From NCBI GenBank assembly GCA_003566775.1, contig PXBW01000283.1:1-48772 (forward strand): a DNA stretch of 48,772 bases, in the 5' to 3' direction. Below the pieces are notes generated by a model, which was not told the origin of the DNA, did not search any database, and worked only from the letters and a program-made list of their open reading frames with translations. Position numbers and translations under genes: made by a program. The DNA comes from a candidate division WS1 bacterium (lineage in GTDB: Bacteria; Armatimonadota; Zipacnadia; Zipacnadales; UBA5352). Below are positions 16,158-25,015 of this stretch, piece after piece. Each line of letters starts with the position of its first letter. The stretch's first letter is position 1.

Positions 16158-16640
16158 ATGAGGCGAAGAAACACTCTGCTGATCCTGATGACTATCATCG
16201 GCCTGCTCGTGGCCGTGGGAATTCAGGGCTGCGGAGACAATGGCGAGGACGAGTTGGATAACGATGAGATCGGCGAGGACGTGGGCGAGATCGACTTCGA
16301 GGACGACATGGAGATGCCGCCTCCCGATGAGATGGCGCCTCCACCCGACGACATGCCCGCTCCTGATGTCATGATGCCCGACGGCGCCGATGCCGCTTCA
16401 CTCGTGGCCGATGGAATGCAGGCCAAGCATGCAGGAGACTATCAGCGCGCGCTTGAGAGCTTTGAGGCTGCGGTCGCCGCAGATCCCTCGAACGTTGACG
16501 CGCACTGGGGCCTCGCGTGGGTCTCTGCGGAGAGCGGGAGGACCGAGCGAGCGGTTGAAGCGTTCGAAACCGTCATCCAACTCGGCGCATCGCCGGACAA
16601 AGTGCAGGAGGCCGAGGCGGCCCTGCAGCGGCTTCAATAG
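16158..16640 (+). CDS. TPR-containing acidic lipoprotein
   Basis: A 160-residue protein with lipobox IQGC (Cys near 25). An acidic/proline linker follows (about 28-75: DELDNDEIGEDVG, then MPPPDEMAPPPDDMPAPD), then about two tetratricopeptide repeats (DYQRALESFEAAVAADPSNVDAHWGLAWVSAESG, then RTERAVEAFETVIQLG). TPRs mediate protein contacts, so this may be an outer-membrane scaffold partner of the preceding lipoprotein. AGGAAG lies 9-14 bases before the ATG. A strong terminator follows. Confidence 0.78.
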   Translation: MRRRNTLLILMTIIGLLVAVGIQGCGDNGEDELDNDEIGEDVGEIDFEDDMEMPPPDEMAPPPDDMPAPDVMMPDGADAASLVADGMQAKHAGDYQRALESFEAAVAADPSNVDAHWGLAWVSAESGRTERAVEAFETVIQLGASPDKVQEAEAALQRLQ

Positions 16641-16665
16641 TCTGCGCGTCCGATCGCTAAACTAT

Positions 16666-16694
16666 GCGGCGCACCCTCTTTCCGGGTGCGCCGC
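16666..16694. terminator. Bidirectional terminator between lipoprotein and HAD genes
   Basis: Perfect 11-bp stem (gcggcgcaccc / gggtgcgccgc) with a 7-nt loop in the 81-base gap between convergent genes. Confidence 0.65.
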
Positions 16695-16721
16695 GAACTT
16701 CCCGTTATGGAGGCGGGCGTG

Positions 16722-17438
16722 TCAGTCGAGTGTCGCTTCGATTATGTCCTCGAATGATTCGAAAGACGCGTAGTCGATGCCCTTTTCCTCCATCAGTGAG
16801 GCGAGATGATCCTTCGCGAAGACGACGTCCGCCTGCGCGGCGGGGCATCGGTCTGAGTACCCGTCTCCAATGTAGATCGTGCGCCCATAATGCCTCTTCA
16901 GCCGCGCGAGGTGTCCGCTCTTGCAGTTGCCACACTGCATGCAATCCTCATTCGTGTGCGGGAAGCTTATGCATACTCCCTCGTCGGTAAGCTCTGCCAG
17001 ATTCACGTAACGCGCGATACACTCTCCCGGATCGTCCGGATTGGGGTCACCCTCACAGATCTCAAAGCCCATCCGCTCGAGCAGGCGATCAAGGTAGAAG
17101 CTTAACCCGTCGCTGGCCACGACGATCTCCGCGCCGACCCCTCGCGCGCGCTCGACGAACTCCGGAAAGTGCGGATCGACCTCCAGTTTATCCACCAGTT
17201 CGATAAGCTCATCAGGCGGCAGATCTACCAGACCCCACTGTCCGCGGAGACACTCGATGGAGCTGATCTCCCGATCACGCCAGCGGTACTCCCAGTCCCA
17301 TGCGCGATCGAGGCCGAGCTTGTCGAAAACCACCCAGCCGGTGTCTCGCAGGGTAATCGTCCCGTCGAAGTCGCTCATTATCAGATCGCCCGACCGCAGT
17401 TTGAGCTTCTCCGCGGTCAAGGCTGCCGTCTCGCTCAT
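16722..17438 (-). CDS. HAD phosphatase, MtnX/PSPase-like
   Basis: Start at the ATG at 17438 behind GAGGTG (a GTG 12 bases upstream is also in frame). The 238-residue protein has HAD motif I DFDGT (23-27, nucleophile Asp23), motif II SDG, and motif III/IV IGDGYSDRCPA. A CMQCGNCK cluster precedes motif III, as in MtnX-type 2-hydroxy-3-keto-5-methylthiopentenyl-1-phosphate phosphatases, where a CxxC-type element is common. A methionine-salvage role is possible, but no other mtn gene is near, so the substrate is open. Confidence 0.8.
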   Translation of the reverse strand: MSETAALTAEKLKLRSGDLIMSDFDGTITLRDTGWVVFDKLGLDRAWDWEYRWRDREISSIECLRGQWGLVDLPPDELIELVDKLEVDPHFPEFVERARGVGAEIVVASDGLSFYLDRLLERMGFEICEGDPNPDDPGECIARYVNLAELTDEGVCISFPHTNEDCMQCGNCKSGHLARLKRHYGRTIYIGDGYSDRCPAAQADVVFAKDHLASLMEEKGIDYASFESFEDIIEATLD

Positions 17439-17743
17439 TGGTCGATGCACCTCATTGTGCGGGTTTCAACATCTGCTCCCAGTATAGCACAGATGGTACC
17501 CGTGAGACGAACCGCCCGGTTCCTGGGGCTCTCGTTCCCTTCGCGGCATCGCAGGACAAGTGCAGGCCGGGTTGTGTGCATGCGTTGCTCATGACATTGC
17601 CGACCGTAGATCGGAAGAAGCAATGAAGGTGTTCCGGGGGGTGGCAGTGAATCTCCCCGCCACAATGACCGGGGCGTCCGCCCGAACGTATCGCGAATTG
17701 ATACCGCTGAGTTCGGCCGTATCGCAGGAGGAGAGATGGGACC
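17439..17743. promoter_or_regulatory. Divergent intergenic region with a minus-strand extended -10
   Basis: For the HAD gene, minus-strand TGCTATACT (TATACT at 17481-17486) forms an extended -10 about 43 bases before the start; the -35 is poor. For the plus-strand gene I see only the AGGAGGAG ribosome site 10 bases before its ATG. No other feature was recognised. Confidence 0.35.
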
Positions 17744-20700
17744 ATGCGCGCAATGGCACTTGCTGCTGCGACCGCTCTGATCTTCGCCGCTTCCACCCCG
17801 CTGATGGCCGTTGACACCGACGGTGACGGAATACCCGACGAAATCGAAGAGATGCTCGGCACCGATCCTGAGTACCCCGAGACGCTGCACGTGGTATACG
17901 ACGCGGGGCCGATTCCAGAGGATGAACGTGGCGAGCATTACTACCCCGGCAAGGACATCGTCACGGTGGAGTTCGGGCACGTGGCCGAGGACCGTTACAT
18001 CTGGCGTACCACCTTCGCCGGTGAGCCCGACCTCGATGACACCGTCTTTCACATCTACATCGACGCCGACGAGGACCCGGACACCGGGCGAGAGGGATAC
18101 GGCGTTGAGTACATGCTGAGCCACAGCCGCGGCACCCCACGCTCCACCGGATATGCCCCCGACGGCGAGCGCGTTGACGGCCCGAGATACGCCTTCGCCC
18201 TGCACGAGAATCAACTGATGGTCACCGCCGACCTCGAACTGGGCCGGGACGAGGACGGAGCGCGCTTCCGAATGCGCGTGCTCTGTCACAGCGCCACCAC
18301 CGACGAGCATCCACAGGCGCGCATGTCATACAGCACCGGCGATATCTTCGTGCAGGGGATCCCGCTCAACGATCGCGAGAAGATCATGCAGCCACGAGAC
18401 TACGAGGAACATCACAGGGTCGTCGGCACCTTTGGACTGGACATCATCCGGCCGCTTGTCGCAGATGATCGCAACGTGGTCATCAACCACGATGACCTCG
18501 AGGTTGATGGCTTTGAGGTGGACATGCTGACCTCGCGCCGCTTCGCCCACCTTCGCGCCGACCGGCCGGGCGCCGTCGCCTCGCACACGGTGCAGACACC
18601 CGGCAGATACTACGTCGGCTTCCTGATGTACGATGACGGCTCCGACCAGCGCATCGTAATCCGCGCCAACGACGAGTTAGCCGGAGTGGCGGTGCTCAAC
18701 TCAGGCAATCGCCGCCACTGGATCTGCCACCTCGATGAACCGCGTGACCTCGAGGCGGGAGATGTTCTCAGCTTCGAGGCGGCGGGCACCGCAACCGGGC
18801 GCAGCAACCACGGTCTCGCCCACGTGCTGCTCATGCCCGAGGCGCCCGAGGTGCGCGAGATCGAGTATCTTGTCGAGAACACGAACTGGATCGCCCCGGT
18901 CAACACCGAGGGTGAGGCGTGGATCTCGTGGACCACAAGCTGGCCTTCGCTGAGTCGCTTCGAGTATGGCACCACCACGGACTACGGGGAGGTGGTCGAG
19001 GAGGACACCAGCCGTCTGGTGCACCGCGCGCGGCTTACCGGTCTTGAGCAGGGCGTCACCTACCACGGCCGCGGCATCGGCATCGCGCCCGACGGCAGCG
19101 AATACTACGGCCCGGACATCAGCTTCGACGCAGAGGGAATCACCCCGCCGCCGACCATCGAGGGCGTCTCGGAGACGCGGCTGAGCGTGCGCAACTGGCA
19201 TGACGTGGACGCCGTGGACTGGCCGATCACCGGAGGTGTCCCGTTCCCGCGCGGGGTGCTCGGCAGCGAGAACGATCTGCGCCTGGTGCGCGACGGCGAG
19301 GAGGTGATGGCTCAGTTCAGGACGCTGGGCACCTGGCCGGACGGCTCGATCAAGTGGGTGCTTGTGAGCATCCTCGCAGACGTGCCCGCCGGTGAGACCG
19401 CGGAATACGCGCTGCAGTTCGGCCGCGACGTCGAGGGCATGGCGCAGAACGCCGACCTCGCGCCGATGGTCGCCGAGCAGAATGGCGAGATAGTACTCGA
19501 CACAGGCGCGATCGAGCTTCGTATCGATGCCCACGGGCAGATCGTCGGGCCCAACGGGCCGATCGTGACCGAGCTTGTCGAGGCCGCCCGCGGTGAGTTC
19601 ACCTCGGCACTCGGGAACGCTGAGCTTGCCATCGAGGAGAACGGGGCGGTGCGTGCCGAGGTGCGGACCTTCGGCGATCTCATCAGCGAGGACGGCTCGG
19701 AGAGCTTCCGGATCGAGCAGCGGATCGAGGCGTGGCGCGGACAGCCCTTCATCCGCGTGCATCATACCTTCACTAACACGCTGCCCGACGAGGTCTCGAG
19801 CACGACGCTGGAGACCCGACAATCCGATCAGTTCGCCGACATCGAGCGCATTACGTGGGTGGTGCCGACCGGCGAAACTGGCTGGCAGGCGCTGCTGGTG
19901 GACGATGAGCCCCTGTCACTCGCTGCAGGCGAGAGCGTCTGGCAGCGCTTCGACGATGAGTTCATCCCCGGTGCCGCGGCACCGGTCGAGGGGCGGATCA
20001 TCGGCGGCCTGATTGCGGAGGATGGGAGTGCCGCAATCTCGGTGCGCGACTTCTGGCAGAACTACCCCAAGGGCTTCGAGATCGCCGGCGACGCCGTGCA
20101 CGTGGACCTCGCGCCCGAGTTCGAGGCCGGATACTACGATGAGTTCCCCTTCGAGGAGGAAGGGAATCAACTGGCATTCTACCTGCGGGACGGCACGTAC
20201 ACGCTCAAGCGCGGGATGGCGAAGACTCACGAGCTTCTGCTGGACTTCGCGGACGGAGCCGCAGATCGGGCGGAGGTCTTCCAGCGACCGCTGCTGCTCA
20301 CCGCGGAGCCGGAGTGGTACTGTGACAGCAACGCTTTCTACAACGTGGCACCACGAGACGAGGATGCCTTCGCGGCCTACGAGGAGGCCATCGACGAGAA
20401 CATCGAGCGCTACCTCGCGCGCCGCGACTCGCAGCGCGACTACGGCATGATGAACTACGGCGACTGGTACGGTGAGCGTGGGGTCAACTGGGGCAACATC
20501 GAGTACGACACGCAGCACGCTTTCTTCCTCGAGTACATCCGATCGAGCAATCCGGATGCGTACTTCCTCGCAGAAGCGGCTGCGTTGCACAATCGTGACG
20601 TTGACGTCGTTCACTCGTCGCCCGATGGACGCGAGGACGGCCTCGTTTACGTGCATCAGATCGGCCACGTGGGCGGGTACTACGACGAGGCGCCGGAGGG

Positions 20701-21982
20701 GACGGCCGGCATTGTCGGTGCCGGTGGGGCCATCGGCCACGCATGGACTGAGGGGCACTTCGAGCATCACTTCCTCACCGGCGATCCGCGCTCGCGCGAG
20801 ACCGCGATGATGATCGCCGACTACTTCACCCACCGGGAGCTTTCCCGCCCCTACGACTGGGTTAGCGCGCGCGTACCGGGCTGGCACCTGATCATGCTCG
20901 CCTCGGCGCTGGGCGCCACGAACGATCCCTACTACCTCAACGCGGCGCGTATCGTGATCGACCGCGTGCTGGAGACACAGGACACTGAGCCGCGGGAGCT
21001 TCCGGAGTACCAGAAGGAGCCCGGGCGCACCCATCAGCACGGTGGCTGGACTCGCATGATGCGCCCCGGTCACTGTCACTGCGAGCCGAGAAGGTGTCGG
21101 GGCAATGCGGGCTTCATGGTTGCGATTATGCTCACCGGAATGGTGTACTACCACGATGTGACCGGGGAGGAGGCGGTGAGGGACGCGATCATCCTCGGCG
21201 CGCAGTACGTGATGGATGACTTCTACTCCGACGAGATCCACGGCTTCCGTTATACCTCGTGCATCGATATGCGCTATCGCCCCGGCTCTTCGCCGCGGAT
21301 GATAGAACACACCGCGCGCGCCTACAGATGGACGCGCGACGAACAGTTCCTCGACGCGCTGACGAACGGTTTCGCGCTCGGGGCCGGCGGAAGCAGCTAC
21401 GGGAAGGGTTTCAGCAGCTACTACCGGAATGCCCCGCGCCTGCTGGGGGATCTTGCGGAGGTGGGCATCACGTTGCGCGAGCGGCAGGAGGTAACGATGC
21501 TCCCTTTTGAGATGCCCGGGTGGATGGCTGAGCTTGCCGACGATGAGATGATCGTCGTGCAGGCTGAGGACTTCGACCGCGAGGAGGGCGGCGAAGTGCA
21601 GATCCGCTCCGACAGGCAGACCACATGGGGCGACATGATCACCTACTGGCATCACGACATCGGTCACTGGCTTGAGTGGGACTTCGAGGTCCCCGCCGAC
21701 GGCGACTATCGCGTCATCTTCCGCTACGGCACCAGCAGCGAGAACACACGGCGGGAGTTCAGAATCAATGGTGAGGTGCCGCACGAGGCGGCCGCTGAGA
21801 TCGCCTTCCCGCCCACCGGCGGCTTCGGAGGCCACCCGCAGGACTGGGAGTACCTGGCGCTCGAAGATGAGGACGGTAACGAGATTGCGCTGCCCCTGTC
21901 GGCGGGCGAGCACACCATCCGCATGACGAATCTCGAAGACGGTCTCGGCCTTGACTTCATCGTGCTCGTTCGCAATAATTGA
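17744..21982 (+). CDS. Large secreted PcRGLX-type (exo-rhamnogalacturonan-lyase-like) protein with CBM
   Basis: A 1412-residue exported protein with a signal peptide of about 22 residues. It begins with a calcium-binding thrombospondin-3-like repeat (DTDGDGIPDEIEEMLGTDP, 24-42). A beta domain and fibronectin-III-like module follow (about 375-455), then a RIFT-barrel domain from about 475 (GGVPFPRGVLGSENDLRL, then WPDGSIKWVL). An alpha-helical toroid is centred on YGMMNYGDWYGERGVNWGNIEYDTQH near 897. A CBM6/35-like jelly roll starts near 1270 (IVVQAEDFDREEGG). The RIFT barrel plus toroid is the PcRGLX (PL26)/YetA-like architecture; PL26 cleaves rhamnogalacturonan I, but many bacterial members are untested. 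A CHCEPRRCRGN cysteine patch is unusual. It shares the core with the gene at 25016. Confidence 0.82.
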   Translation: MRAMALAAATALIFAASTPLMAVDTDGDGIPDEIEEMLGTDPEYPETLHVVYDAGPIPEDERGEHYYPGKDIVTVEFGHVAEDRYIWRTTFAGEPDLDDTVFHIYIDADEDPDTGREGYGVEYMLSHSRGTPRSTGYAPDGERVDGPRYAFALHENQLMVTADLELGRDEDGARFRMRVLCHSATTDEHPQARMSYSTGDIFVQGIPLNDREKIMQPRDYEEHHRVVGTFGLDIIRPLVADDRNVVINHDDLEVDGFEVDMLTSRRFAHLRADRPGAVASHTVQTPGRYYVGFLMYDDGSDQRIVIRANDELAGVAVLNSGNRRHWICHLDEPRDLEAGDVLSFEAAGTATGRSNHGLAHVLLMPEAPEVREIEYLVENTNWIAPVNTEGEAWISWTTSWPSLSRFEYGTTTDYGEVVEEDTSRLVHRARLTGLEQGVTYHGRGIGIAPDGSEYYGPDISFDAEGITPPPTIEGVSETRLSVRNWHDVDAVDWPITGGVPFPRGVLGSENDLRLVRDGEEVMAQFRTLGTWPDGSIKWVLVSILADVPAGETAEYALQFGRDVEGMAQNADLAPMVAEQNGEIVLDTGAIELRIDAHGQIVGPNGPIVTELVEAARGEFTSALGNAELAIEENGAVRAEVRTFGDLISEDGSESFRIEQRIEAWRGQPFIRVHHTFTNTLPDEVSSTTLETRQSDQFADIERITWVVPTGETGWQALLVDDEPLSLAAGESVWQRFDDEFIPGAAAPVEGRIIGGLIAEDGSAAISVRDFWQNYPKGFEIAGDAVHVDLAPEFEAGYYDEFPFEEEGNQLAFYLRDGTYTLKRGMAKTHELLLDFADGAADRAEVFQRPLLLTAEPEWYCDSNAFYNVAPRDEDAFAAYEEAIDENIERYLARRDSQRDYGMMNYGDWYGERGVNWGNIEYDTQHAFFLEYIRSSNPDAYFLAEAAALHNRDVDVVHSSPDGREDGLVYVHQIGHVGGYYDEAPEGTAGIVGAGGAIGHAWTEGHFEHHFLTGDPRSRETAMMIADYFTHRELSRPYDWVSARVPGWHLIMLASALGATNDPYYLNAARIVIDRVLETQDTEPRELPEYQKEPGRTHQHGGWTRMMRPGHCHCEPRRCRGNAGFMVAIMLTGMVYYHDVTGEEAVRDAIILGAQYVMDDFYSDEIHGFRYTSCIDMRYRPGSSPRMIEHTARAYRWTRDEQFLDALTNGFALGAGGSSYGKGFSSYYRNAPRLLGDLAEVGITLRERQEVTMLPFEMPGWMAELADDEMIVVQAEDFDREEGGEVQIRSDRQTTWGDMITYWHHDIGHWLEWDFEVPADGDYRVIFRYGTSSENTRREFRINGEVPHEAAAEIAFPPTGGFGGHPQDWEYLALEDEDGNEIALPLSAGEHTIRMTNLEDGLGLDFIVLVRNN

Positions 21983-22087
21983 GCCGACCGGCGGCACTAT
22001 CGGCGGTTATCTGCGAGCCGACGAGTGTCGTCAATGAGAACGAGGTCGGGTCGCAGAACGCCCGGATCTCCACAGTGACAGCTACTC

Positions 22088-22123
22088 GGCGCCCCCGCCC
22101 CTGGAGTATCGGGAGGGGGTGCC
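22088..22123 (+). terminator. Imperfect hairpin after the first PcRGLX-type gene
   Basis: About 12-bp stem (ggcgcccccgcc / ggagggggtgcc) with one G-U pair and one mismatch around 12 nt, 105 bases past the stop. TT and a moderately AT-rich stretch follow. Confidence 0.4.
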
Positions 22124-22219
22124 GGTTCATATTGCGTTGCCTGTCTGCAGATCAGGGCGTGAGGAAAACACATCTGCGAAGAGCGCAGGTGCAGACGGCT
22201 CCCTGACGGGAGGGCAATC

Positions 22220-22723
22220 ATGCCGAAAGGACACCCATCACATAGCACCGCGGAAGAAGCGGCAAGGGAACCTCGCGTCCGTCGCGAAGGGCAGTTGTTC
22301 GTGGTCGTGATCGGCTGTGGGCGCCTCGGTTCGCTCGTTGCGAATCGGCTCAGTTTCCGGGACCATCACGTAACTGTGGTCGATCAACGTTCCGGCGCAT
22401 TCGACGCGCTGGCGCCTGAGTACAGTGGCTTCCGCCTGGAGGGAGACGCAACGGAGTTCGCGACTCTGCGAGAGGCTGATATCGGCCAGGCTGATGTGCT
22501 GATCATCGCCACCGAGAATGACAATATCAACCTGATGGTCGGGCAGGTGGCGCGCAAGATCTTCAACGTGCAGCGCGTGATCGCTCGCGTCTCCGAGCCG
22601 CGGCGCGAGGAGGTATTCTCGGAGCTTGGGATCGAGACGATCTGTCCCGCCGTACTGGTGGGGGATGAGATCGTGGAGAGCCTGCACAGAGATCGCAGCC
22701 TGGGGAGGCAGGAGGATTCATGA
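22220..22723 (+). CDS. TrkA-N (RCK) K+ uptake regulatory subunit, N-domain only
   Basis: A 167-residue cytoplasmic regulator of the TrkH-type channel encoded two genes downstream. After about 25 leader residues it has an intact Rossmann motif VVVIGCGRLGSLVA and a strand-2 acid in VTVVDQ, so it should bind NAD(H) or a nucleotide. It ends after the RCK_N domain and lacks an RCK_C domain. CGGGAGGG precedes the ATG. Its last four bases overlap the next TrkA gene (ATGA). The two products may together form one functional gating ring subunit. Confidence 0.88.
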   Translation: MPKGHPSHSTAEEAAREPRVRREGQLFVVVIGCGRLGSLVANRLSFRDHHVTVVDQRSGAFDALAPEYSGFRLEGDATEFATLREADIGQADVLIIATENDNINLMVGQVARKIFNVQRVIARVSEPRREEVFSELGIETICPAVLVGDEIVESLHRDRSLGRQEDS

Positions 22724-23385
22724 GAGTCCTGGTGGTCGGCGGCGACAGGCTCGTGTACTTCGTCAGCCGCTCCCTGACGAACAGAGGTTATGCCGTGACG
22801 ATAATCAACCGAGACCGCGAGGAGTGCACCCGGCTTGCGCGGACGCTCGATGCCACCGTCGTCTATGGCGACGGCAGTATGCCGCATGTGCTTGAGGAGG
22901 CGGGGGCGTGGGATGCCGACGTGGTGCTTGCCATCACACCCAACGACGAGGACAACCTCGTGATATGCCAGGTGGCCAGCGTACACTTTGAAGTGCCGCG
23001 AGCGCTCGCACTGGTGAATGACCCCGACCATGAGGAGACCTTCCGGGGCCTCGGCGTGATGGCGGTTTCGCCCACGCAGATACTGACGCGATTGCTCGAA
23101 CAACGCATGACCTTCGAGGACATCGAGCAGTTCATCCCCATAGCAGAGGGCAATATCAACGTAACCGAGATAGCGCTCGATGAGGATTCGCCCGCAGTGG
23201 GGATGAATCTGCAGGACATACCCCTGCCTGAGGGAGCACTGATCGCTGCGATCCTGCGACGGGGGCGGCCCATTATTCCCGGCGGCGCCACCGTCATGCG
23301 AGATCGCGATCGTCTCATCGTTATTACCCTGCCCGATAATCATGAGGAAGCGCTGAAGGTGCTGGTGGGGGATAGCAATGGCTGA
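22720..23385 (+). CDS. TrkA-like K+ uptake subunit with RCK_C domain and altered nucleotide loop
   Basis: A 221-residue protein with RCK_N (1-125) and RCK_C (about 145-215: INVTEIALDEDSPAVGMNLQDIPLP, then LIAAILRRGRPIIPGG). The nucleotide loop is VLVVGGDRLVYFVS, so the usual GxGxxG is lost, and strand 2 ends in INR rather than an acid. Nucleotide binding is therefore probably weak, unlike in the upstream partner. AGGAGG lies just before the ATG, and the gene overlaps both neighbours, implying tight stoichiometry. Confidence 0.88.
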   Translation: MRVLVVGGDRLVYFVSRSLTNRGYAVTIINRDREECTRLARTLDATVVYGDGSMPHVLEEAGAWDADVVLAITPNDEDNLVICQVASVHFEVPRALALVNDPDHEETFRGLGVMAVSPTQILTRLLEQRMTFEDIEQFIPIAEGNINVTEIALDEDSPAVGMNLQDIPLPEGALIAAILRRGRPIIPGGATVMRDRDRLIVITLPDNHEEALKVLVGDSNG

Positions 23386-24883
23386 TGAGCAGCCGCGCCG
23401 CTCTCATATGCATCTTAGGCGGCGCTATCGCGCGATTCTCTCATATACCGGCATGATTCTGCTTCTGTGTGCGGGCCTGATGCTGGTGCCGGCGGTCGTC
23501 GGCCTCCTCTGGCCGCATGAGCTTCGTCTCGCACTGGGCTTCGTATTGCCCGCGATGGCTCTGGCGGCAGTTGGCTTCGCCCTGTGGCGGGGCTTTCGGC
23601 TTCAGGAGCCGACCGCGCTGACGACCCACCAGGGAGCCGTTATTGTCGTGCTCAGTTGGCTGATCGCCTGCATCGCAGGTGCACTACCATTCATGCTGGT
23701 TGAAGGGCTGGACTTCACACATTCTCTCTTCGAATCGGTCAGCGGCTGGACTACGACCGGCCTCTCCGTAGTTGACGTTACCGAGGCGGCCCGGATGACG
23801 CTTCTGTGGCGCAGTCTGATGCAACTCGCGGGCGGTGCGGGCCTCGCGATCATCATGCTGGCGTCGATCACCGGACCCGCCGGCATCGGGCTGCCGTCGG
23901 CGGAGGGGCGCAGCGAGCAGCTTGTGCCGCACGTGCGCGCTTCATTGAAGGTGGTTCTCACGCTTTACGCGGGCTATATGATCATAGGTGTACTCGGCTA
24001 CTGGATCGCCGGGATGGCCGCGTTTGATGCAGTGAATCATTCCTTCGCTGCAGTCTCGACCGGCGGCTTCTCAACTCACCCAGACAGCATCGGCGCATGG
24101 AACGAGATCCGCGTCGAGGCGGTCACAATCCCGCTAATGCTACTGGGTAGTCTTAACTACCTTACCGCGTGGGCGCTGGTGCGCCGTCGATTCCAAGTGG
24201 CTTTCCGGAACGGCGAACTGAAATTGATCGCGTTGCTGATCCCTATCGCGGCGATTCTGCTACATGCGGTTGTTGCGGCGCCACTCTATAGGGGCAATCA
24301 GGGAGTGCGCGTGGCGATCTTCGAGACCGTCTCGGCGCTCAGCACCACCGGTTTCGCGACGGTAAGCTATGTCGAATGGGGCGGATTCGGAGTAATGCTG
24401 CTCATTCTCCTGATGATTGTCGGCGGAGGGGCGGGCTCTACCTCCGGGGGGATGAAGCAGTACCGAATCTATGTGCTGGCGAAATCCCTCATCTGGCAGA
24501 TTCAGGAGGCTTTGCTCCCCCCGACAGCGGTTGTGGAGCGCTTCATCTGGCATGGTGAGCATAAGGATTTCATTGACGATCAGCGAGTACGCGTAATCGG
24601 CAACTACCTCTTTCTTTATCTGGCTACGGTGTTGATAGCGACGCTCGTAATCAGCTCCTGCGGCTTCAGCATTGGCGACGCCCTGTTTGAAGCTGCTTCA
24701 ATGACCGGGACCGTTGGTCTCTCCGTCGGGGTAATCGGATACGGTGTGACACCCACCGTCCTCTGGACCGCGATCGTTACAATGCTACTGGGGCGTCTTG
24801 AGTTCTTCGTCATATTCACAGGTCTCCTCAAGCTTGGGATAGATGGGAGGAAGATGTTCCTCTCCCGTCGGCGCTCCGAGTAG
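23378..24883 (+). CDS. TrkH/KtrB-type K+ channel subunit
   Basis: A 501-residue integral membrane protein with about ten hydrophobic segments in four M1-P-M2 repeats. The pore loops are visible as SGWTTTGLS, AAVSTGGFSTH, SALSTTGFAT and SMTGTVGLSVG, each with the selectivity glycine. It conducts K+ (possibly Na+-coupled) into the cytoplasm under control of RCK subunits. The start overlaps the preceding TrkA gene by 8 bases. The 501 residues fit TrkH more than the shorter KtrB. A hairpin follows. Confidence 0.92.
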   Translation: MADEQPRRSHMHLRRRYRAILSYTGMILLLCAGLMLVPAVVGLLWPHELRLALGFVLPAMALAAVGFALWRGFRLQEPTALTTHQGAVIVVLSWLIACIAGALPFMLVEGLDFTHSLFESVSGWTTTGLSVVDVTEAARMTLLWRSLMQLAGGAGLAIIMLASITGPAGIGLPSAEGRSEQLVPHVRASLKVVLTLYAGYMIIGVLGYWIAGMAAFDAVNHSFAAVSTGGFSTHPDSIGAWNEIRVEAVTIPLMLLGSLNYLTAWALVRRRFQVAFRNGELKLIALLIPIAAILLHAVVAAPLYRGNQGVRVAIFETVSALSTTGFATVSYVEWGGFGVMLLILLMIVGGGAGSTSGGMKQYRIYVLAKSLIWQIQEALLPPTAVVERFIWHGEHKDFIDDQRVRVIGNYLFLYLATVLIATLVISSCGFSIGDALFEAASMTGTVGLSVGVIGYGVTPTVLWTAIVTMLLGRLEFFVIFTGLLKLGIDGRKMFLSRRRSE

Positions 24884-24900
24884 GCGCCATTCGATGCAGC

Positions 24901-24917
24901 CGGGCAGAAGGTGCCCG
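24901..24917 (+). terminator. Short hairpin after trkH
   Basis: Perfect 6-bp stem (cgggca / tgcccg) with a 5-nt loop, 17 bases past the trkH stop. Moderate candidate. Confidence 0.4.
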
Positions 24918-25015
24918 ATGCCTTCTCCGAGAATGCGCTAACGGTGTATGTGCGATTGGCTTTCACCAGCGCACGCGGGTCCACTGCAGCCCGATAGCGT
25001 CGAGGAGTGATCGCA

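Noticed and set aside
19916-21997. 693-codon minus-strand open frame
   Set aside because: Antisense shadow of the first PcRGLX-type gene, with no domain similarity.
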